Assembly (NCBI GenBank): GCA_021815835.1 | Contig: JAKAZN010000067.1 | Coordinates: 1-7,830 of the forward strand | Origin: Pseudomonadota bacterium | GTDB taxonomy: Bacteria; Pseudomonadota; Alphaproteobacteria; Acetobacterales; Acetobacteraceae | Direction of reading: 5' to 3' | DNA length: 7,830 nucleotides | Shown here: positions 5,700 through 7,830 of the stretch, one piece after another | How the letters are laid out: each line of letters opens with the position of its first letter | Numbering within the stretch: the first letter of the stretch is position 1 | The notes under the pieces: generated by a model | Seen by the model: the letters and a program-made list of their open reading frames with translations, nothing else | Told to the model about the DNA's origin: nothing | The model's database searches: none | Program-made: the position numbers and the translations under genes

Positions 5700-6653
5700 G
5701 TGGAGTTCGGCATCCATATCGGCGCACGCGGCGCGTTGGCGGGTCCCGCGAACCTGGCCGCGGCGGCCCGCGACGCCGACGCGCTGGGCTATGCGACGAT
5801 CGGCATCCCCGATCGGCTGGTCCTGCCGCGCGCGGTCGCCACCCGCTACCCCTACACCGAGGACGGCATCTGGGTCGGCACGCAGACCGGAGAATGCCTG
5901 GATGTCATCGGCGCGCTGTGTTTCCTGGCCGGCATCACGGCCAGGGTGAAGCTGCTGCCATCCGTGCTGGTGGTGCCGTATCGCCCCGCCGTGGTGGCGG
6001 CGAAGATGCTCGCAACCGTCGATGTGCTCTCGGGCGGGCGGCTGATCGCGGGCGTCGGCGTCGGTTGGATGGCCGAGGAATACGCCCCCCTCGGCGCCCC
6101 GCCGTTCAACCGGCGCGGCGCGGTGACGGATGCGTATCTGGCCGCGATGCGCGCCTTGTGGGAGGAGGAGGCGCCCACCGTCGCCGGCGCCCATGTCGCG
6201 TTCGAGGAGCTGTTGTTCCGCCCGAAACCGGTCCAGCCGCGCGTGCCGATCTGGGTCGGCGGGGAAAGCGAGGCAGCGCTGCGCCGCACGGCGCGGTTCG
6301 GCACCGCCTGGTATCCGGCATCGCATAATCACGAATCCCCGTTCGACACCCCGGCGCGCATGGGCGAAGGCATCGCGCGCCTCGCCCGCGTGGCCGAGGC
6401 CGCCGGGCGCGATCCGGCCTCGATCGAGACCGTGCTTCTGTGGTTCAAGCCGGTGGAATGGACCGCGCGCCGCACGGCCGAGGGCGCGCGGCAGATGTTC
6501 ACCGGCAACGCCGACGATCTGCGCGCGGATGCCGACGCCTTCGCCGCCGTCGGCGTGCGCCAGGTCGTGGTGGTGCTCCAAGCCCCGACGATCGAGGAAA
6601 CCCGCGACCGGCTGGCCCGTTTCGCCGCCGATGTCATGCCCCAACCGCGTTGA
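5700..6653 (+). CDS. LLM-class oxidoreductase, candidate F420-dependent (Rv2161c-like), plus-strand paralogue
   Basis: This 317-aa luciferase-like TIM-barrel oxidoreductase starts at GTG with a strong Shine-Dalgarno. Key blocks are RYPYT (49-53), VVPYRPA (91-97), AKMLATVDVLSGGRL (101-115), GVGVGWMAEEY (118-128), RRGAVTD (138-144), VPIWVGGES (182-190) and LRRTA (194-198). These fall at the same residue numbers as in the divergent 316-aa paralogue; a gap-free hand comparison gives about 69 identities in 120 over residues 91-210. The C-terminal third diverges more, which may mean a different substrate. The FO synthase gene begins only ten bases after its stop, so the enzyme is probably cotranscribed with cofactor synthesis. 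That is the best local argument that it uses F420 rather than FMN. Confidence 0.92.
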   Translation: MEFGIHIGARGALAGPANLAAAARDADALGYATIGIPDRLVLPRAVATRYPYTEDGIWVGTQTGECLDVIGALCFLAGITARVKLLPSVLVVPYRPAVVAAKMLATVDVLSGGRLIAGVGVGWMAEEYAPLGAPPFNRRGAVTDAYLAAMRALWEEEAPTVAGAHVAFEELLFRPKPVQPRVPIWVGGESEAALRRTARFGTAWYPASHNHESPFDTPARMGEGIARLARVAEAAGRDPASIETVLLWFKPVEWTARRTAEGARQMFTGNADDLRADADAFAAVGVRQVVVVLQAPTIEETRDRLARFAADVMPQPR

Positions 6654-6663
6654 CGTGGAACCG

Positions 6664-7830
6664 ATGACCGACGACGAACTTCTGCGGACACCCCTGCCCG
6701 TCCTGCTCGCCGCTTCCGGCGCGAAGCGGGACGCGGCGTTCGGGCGCACCGTGTCCTATTCGCGCAAGGTGTTCATCCCGCTCACGCAATTATGCCGGGA
6801 TGTCTGTCACTACTGCACCTTCGCCAAGACCCCGCGCCGCGGCCACACTGCGTTCCTCGCCCCCGAGGAGGTGCTGGCGATCGCGGAGGCCGGCGCCGCC
6901 GCCGGCTGCACGGAGGCGCTGTTCACGCTCGGCGACAAACCCGAGCTCCGCTACCGCGCGGCGCGGGAGGCACTGGAGGCGCTGGGCCATCCCAGCACGA
7001 TCGCCTATCTCGTTGCGATGTGCGAGATGGTGTTCAAACGCACCGGTCTGCTGGCGCACGTCAATCCCGGCGTGATGGGCGCCGAGGATATCGCCGCGCT
7101 CCGCGCCGTCTCCGCCAGCCAGGGCGTGATGCTGGAATCGACCGCCGATCGTTTGTGCGAGGCTGGCGGCCCGCATCATGGCTCCCCCGACAAGCGCCCG
7201 GAACGGCGGCTGGAGACGATCCGCCTGGCAGGCGTTGCGCGCGTGCCCTTCACCACCGGCATCCTGATCGGCATCGGCGAGACCAGGGCGGAACGGCTGG
7301 ACGCCTTGCGCGCGATCGCCGCGCTGCACGCGGCGCACGGGCATATCCAGGAAGTGATCGTGCAGAATTTCCGCGCCAAGCCGGACACGCGGATGGCGGG
7401 CGCGGCGGAACCGGATCTGGACGATCTGCTGTGGAGTCTCGCCGCCGCGCGGCTGATCCTGCCCGCGGATGTGCATCTGCAGGCGCCACCCAATCTTTCG
7501 CCCACCGCGTATCCCCGCCTGATCGCGGCCGGGATCGATGATTGGGGCGGAGTTTCGCCGGTCACGCCCGACCACGTGAATCCCGAGGCCCCGTGGCCCG
7601 CGATCGCGGCGCTCGCCGCCCGCAGCGCCGAGGCCGGCAAGATCCTGGTCCCCCGCCTGCCGGTCTATCCCGCATACGCCTTCGCCGCGGATCGCTGGTG
7701 CGCCCCGCCCATCGCCGCCGCCGTCCGGCGGGGGATCGATTCCGAAGGTTTCGCGCGCGAGGATGACTGGTCCCCCGGCCGCATCGTCGCGCCCGTGCTG
7801 GCGGCGCCACGCCTTCCCGCCGCGGACGGC
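6664..7830 (+). CDS. cofG/fbiC: FO synthase, CofG-type radical SAM domain (5' part, runs off the window; possibly fused FbiC)
   Basis: This is a 7,8-didemethyl-8-hydroxy-5-deazariboflavin (FO) synthase component. With CofH it joins tyrosine and 5-amino-6-ribitylaminouracil, using S-adenosylmethionine radicals, to make the chromophore of coenzyme F420. The visible 389 residues include the 4Fe-4S cluster motif CRDVCHYC (Cys44, Cys48, Cys51) after SYSRKVFIPLTQ. They also include FTLGDKPE (87-94), GLLAHVNPGVM (128-138), SQGVMLEST (152-160), VIVQNFRAKP (231-240), HLQAPPNLSP (271-280), DDWGGVSPVTPDHVNPE (292-308) and RLPVYP (331-336), a near-complete run of CofG blocks. The frame stays open to the last base. 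The roughly 50 residues after RLPVYP (SEGFAREDDWSPGR at 360-373) look like the linker of fused FbiC proteins, so a CofH domain probably follows; this is inference. The start is taken as ATG 6664, ten bases after the LLM stop. GTG 6655 and ATG 6631 are in frame and possible; no strong ribosome site separates them. Confidence 0.93.
   Translation, partial: MTDDELLRTPLPVLLAASGAKRDAAFGRTVSYSRKVFIPLTQLCRDVCHYCTFAKTPRRGHTAFLAPEEVLAIAEAGAAAGCTEALFTLGDKPELRYRAAREALEALGHPSTIAYLVAMCEMVFKRTGLLAHVNPGVMGAEDIAALRAVSASQGVMLESTADRLCEAGGPHHGSPDKRPERRLETIRLAGVARVPFTTGILIGIGETRAERLDALRAIAALHAAHGHIQEVIVQNFRAKPDTRMAGAAEPDLDDLLWSLAAARLILPADVHLQAPPNLSPTAYPRLIAAGIDDWGGVSPVTPDHVNPEAPWPAIAALAARSAEAGKILVPRLPVYPAYAFAADRWCAPPIAAAVRRGIDSEGFAREDDWSPGRIVAPVLAAPRLPAADG

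Noticed and set aside
6631..6663. Upstream in-frame starts for the FO synthase (ATG 6631, GTG 6655)
   Set aside because: They cannot be excluded, but ATG 6664 leaves a natural ten-base intergenic gap and the extra residues show no family similarity that I recognise.
5190..6749. 519-codon minus-strand open frame across the divergent LLM genes
   Set aside because: Its translation is Arg/His/Gln-rich and without family motifs, and it overlaps two well-supported genes and their promoter region. It is a shadow frame.

Overview
This is a GC-rich, densely packed bacterial chromosomal window with no IS elements, tRNAs, rRNAs or CRISPR arrays that I can see. The base composition, the short ATGA-type gene overlap and the proteobacterial look of the ABC exporter suggest an alphaproteobacterium, perhaps Rhodospirillales/Acetobacteraceae-like. 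This is inference; a GC-rich actinobacterium is not excluded.

Layout. (1) The tail of an unidentified plus-strand gene (1-68) is followed by a perfect 15-bp hairpin and a C-rich 12-bp tandem repeat (about 116-164). (2) A plus-strand ABC-2 exporter operon, ATPase plus membrane permease, lies at 196-1763. (3) Convergent to it, on the minus strand, is a pair of small hot-dog-fold (MaoC-type) dehydratase subunits (1807-2217 and 2230-2709) resembling the HadB/HadA division of labour, with a classical intrinsic terminator at 1771-1799. (4) A plus-strand calcineurin-like metallophosphatase (2788-3588) has two unusual active-site substitutions. (5) A minus-strand two-gene operon (3598-4638 and 4652-5602) encodes two luciferase-like monooxygenase (LLM) family oxidoreductases. 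(6) Diverging from it across a 97-bp gap with repeat structure is a plus-strand operon: a third LLM oxidoreductase (5700-6653) and the N-terminal half of an FO synthase (6664 to the window end, still open).

The last gene gives the window its meaning. Its radical-SAM CX3CX2C cluster and CofG-type blocks identify the enzyme that helps build FO, the deazaflavin core of coenzyme F420. The three LLM proteins belong to a superfamily that uses F420 or FMN. A working reading is therefore an F420 locus in which cofactor synthesis sits beside candidate F420-dependent redox enzymes. The hot-dog dehydratase pair suggests, but does not prove, that the substrate is an acyl thioester or lipid-like compound. 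The ABC exporter and phosphatase have no demonstrated link to this theme.

No stretch longer than 300 bases lacks a gene. The largest non-coding gap is 69-195, which holds the hairpin and the tandem repeat.
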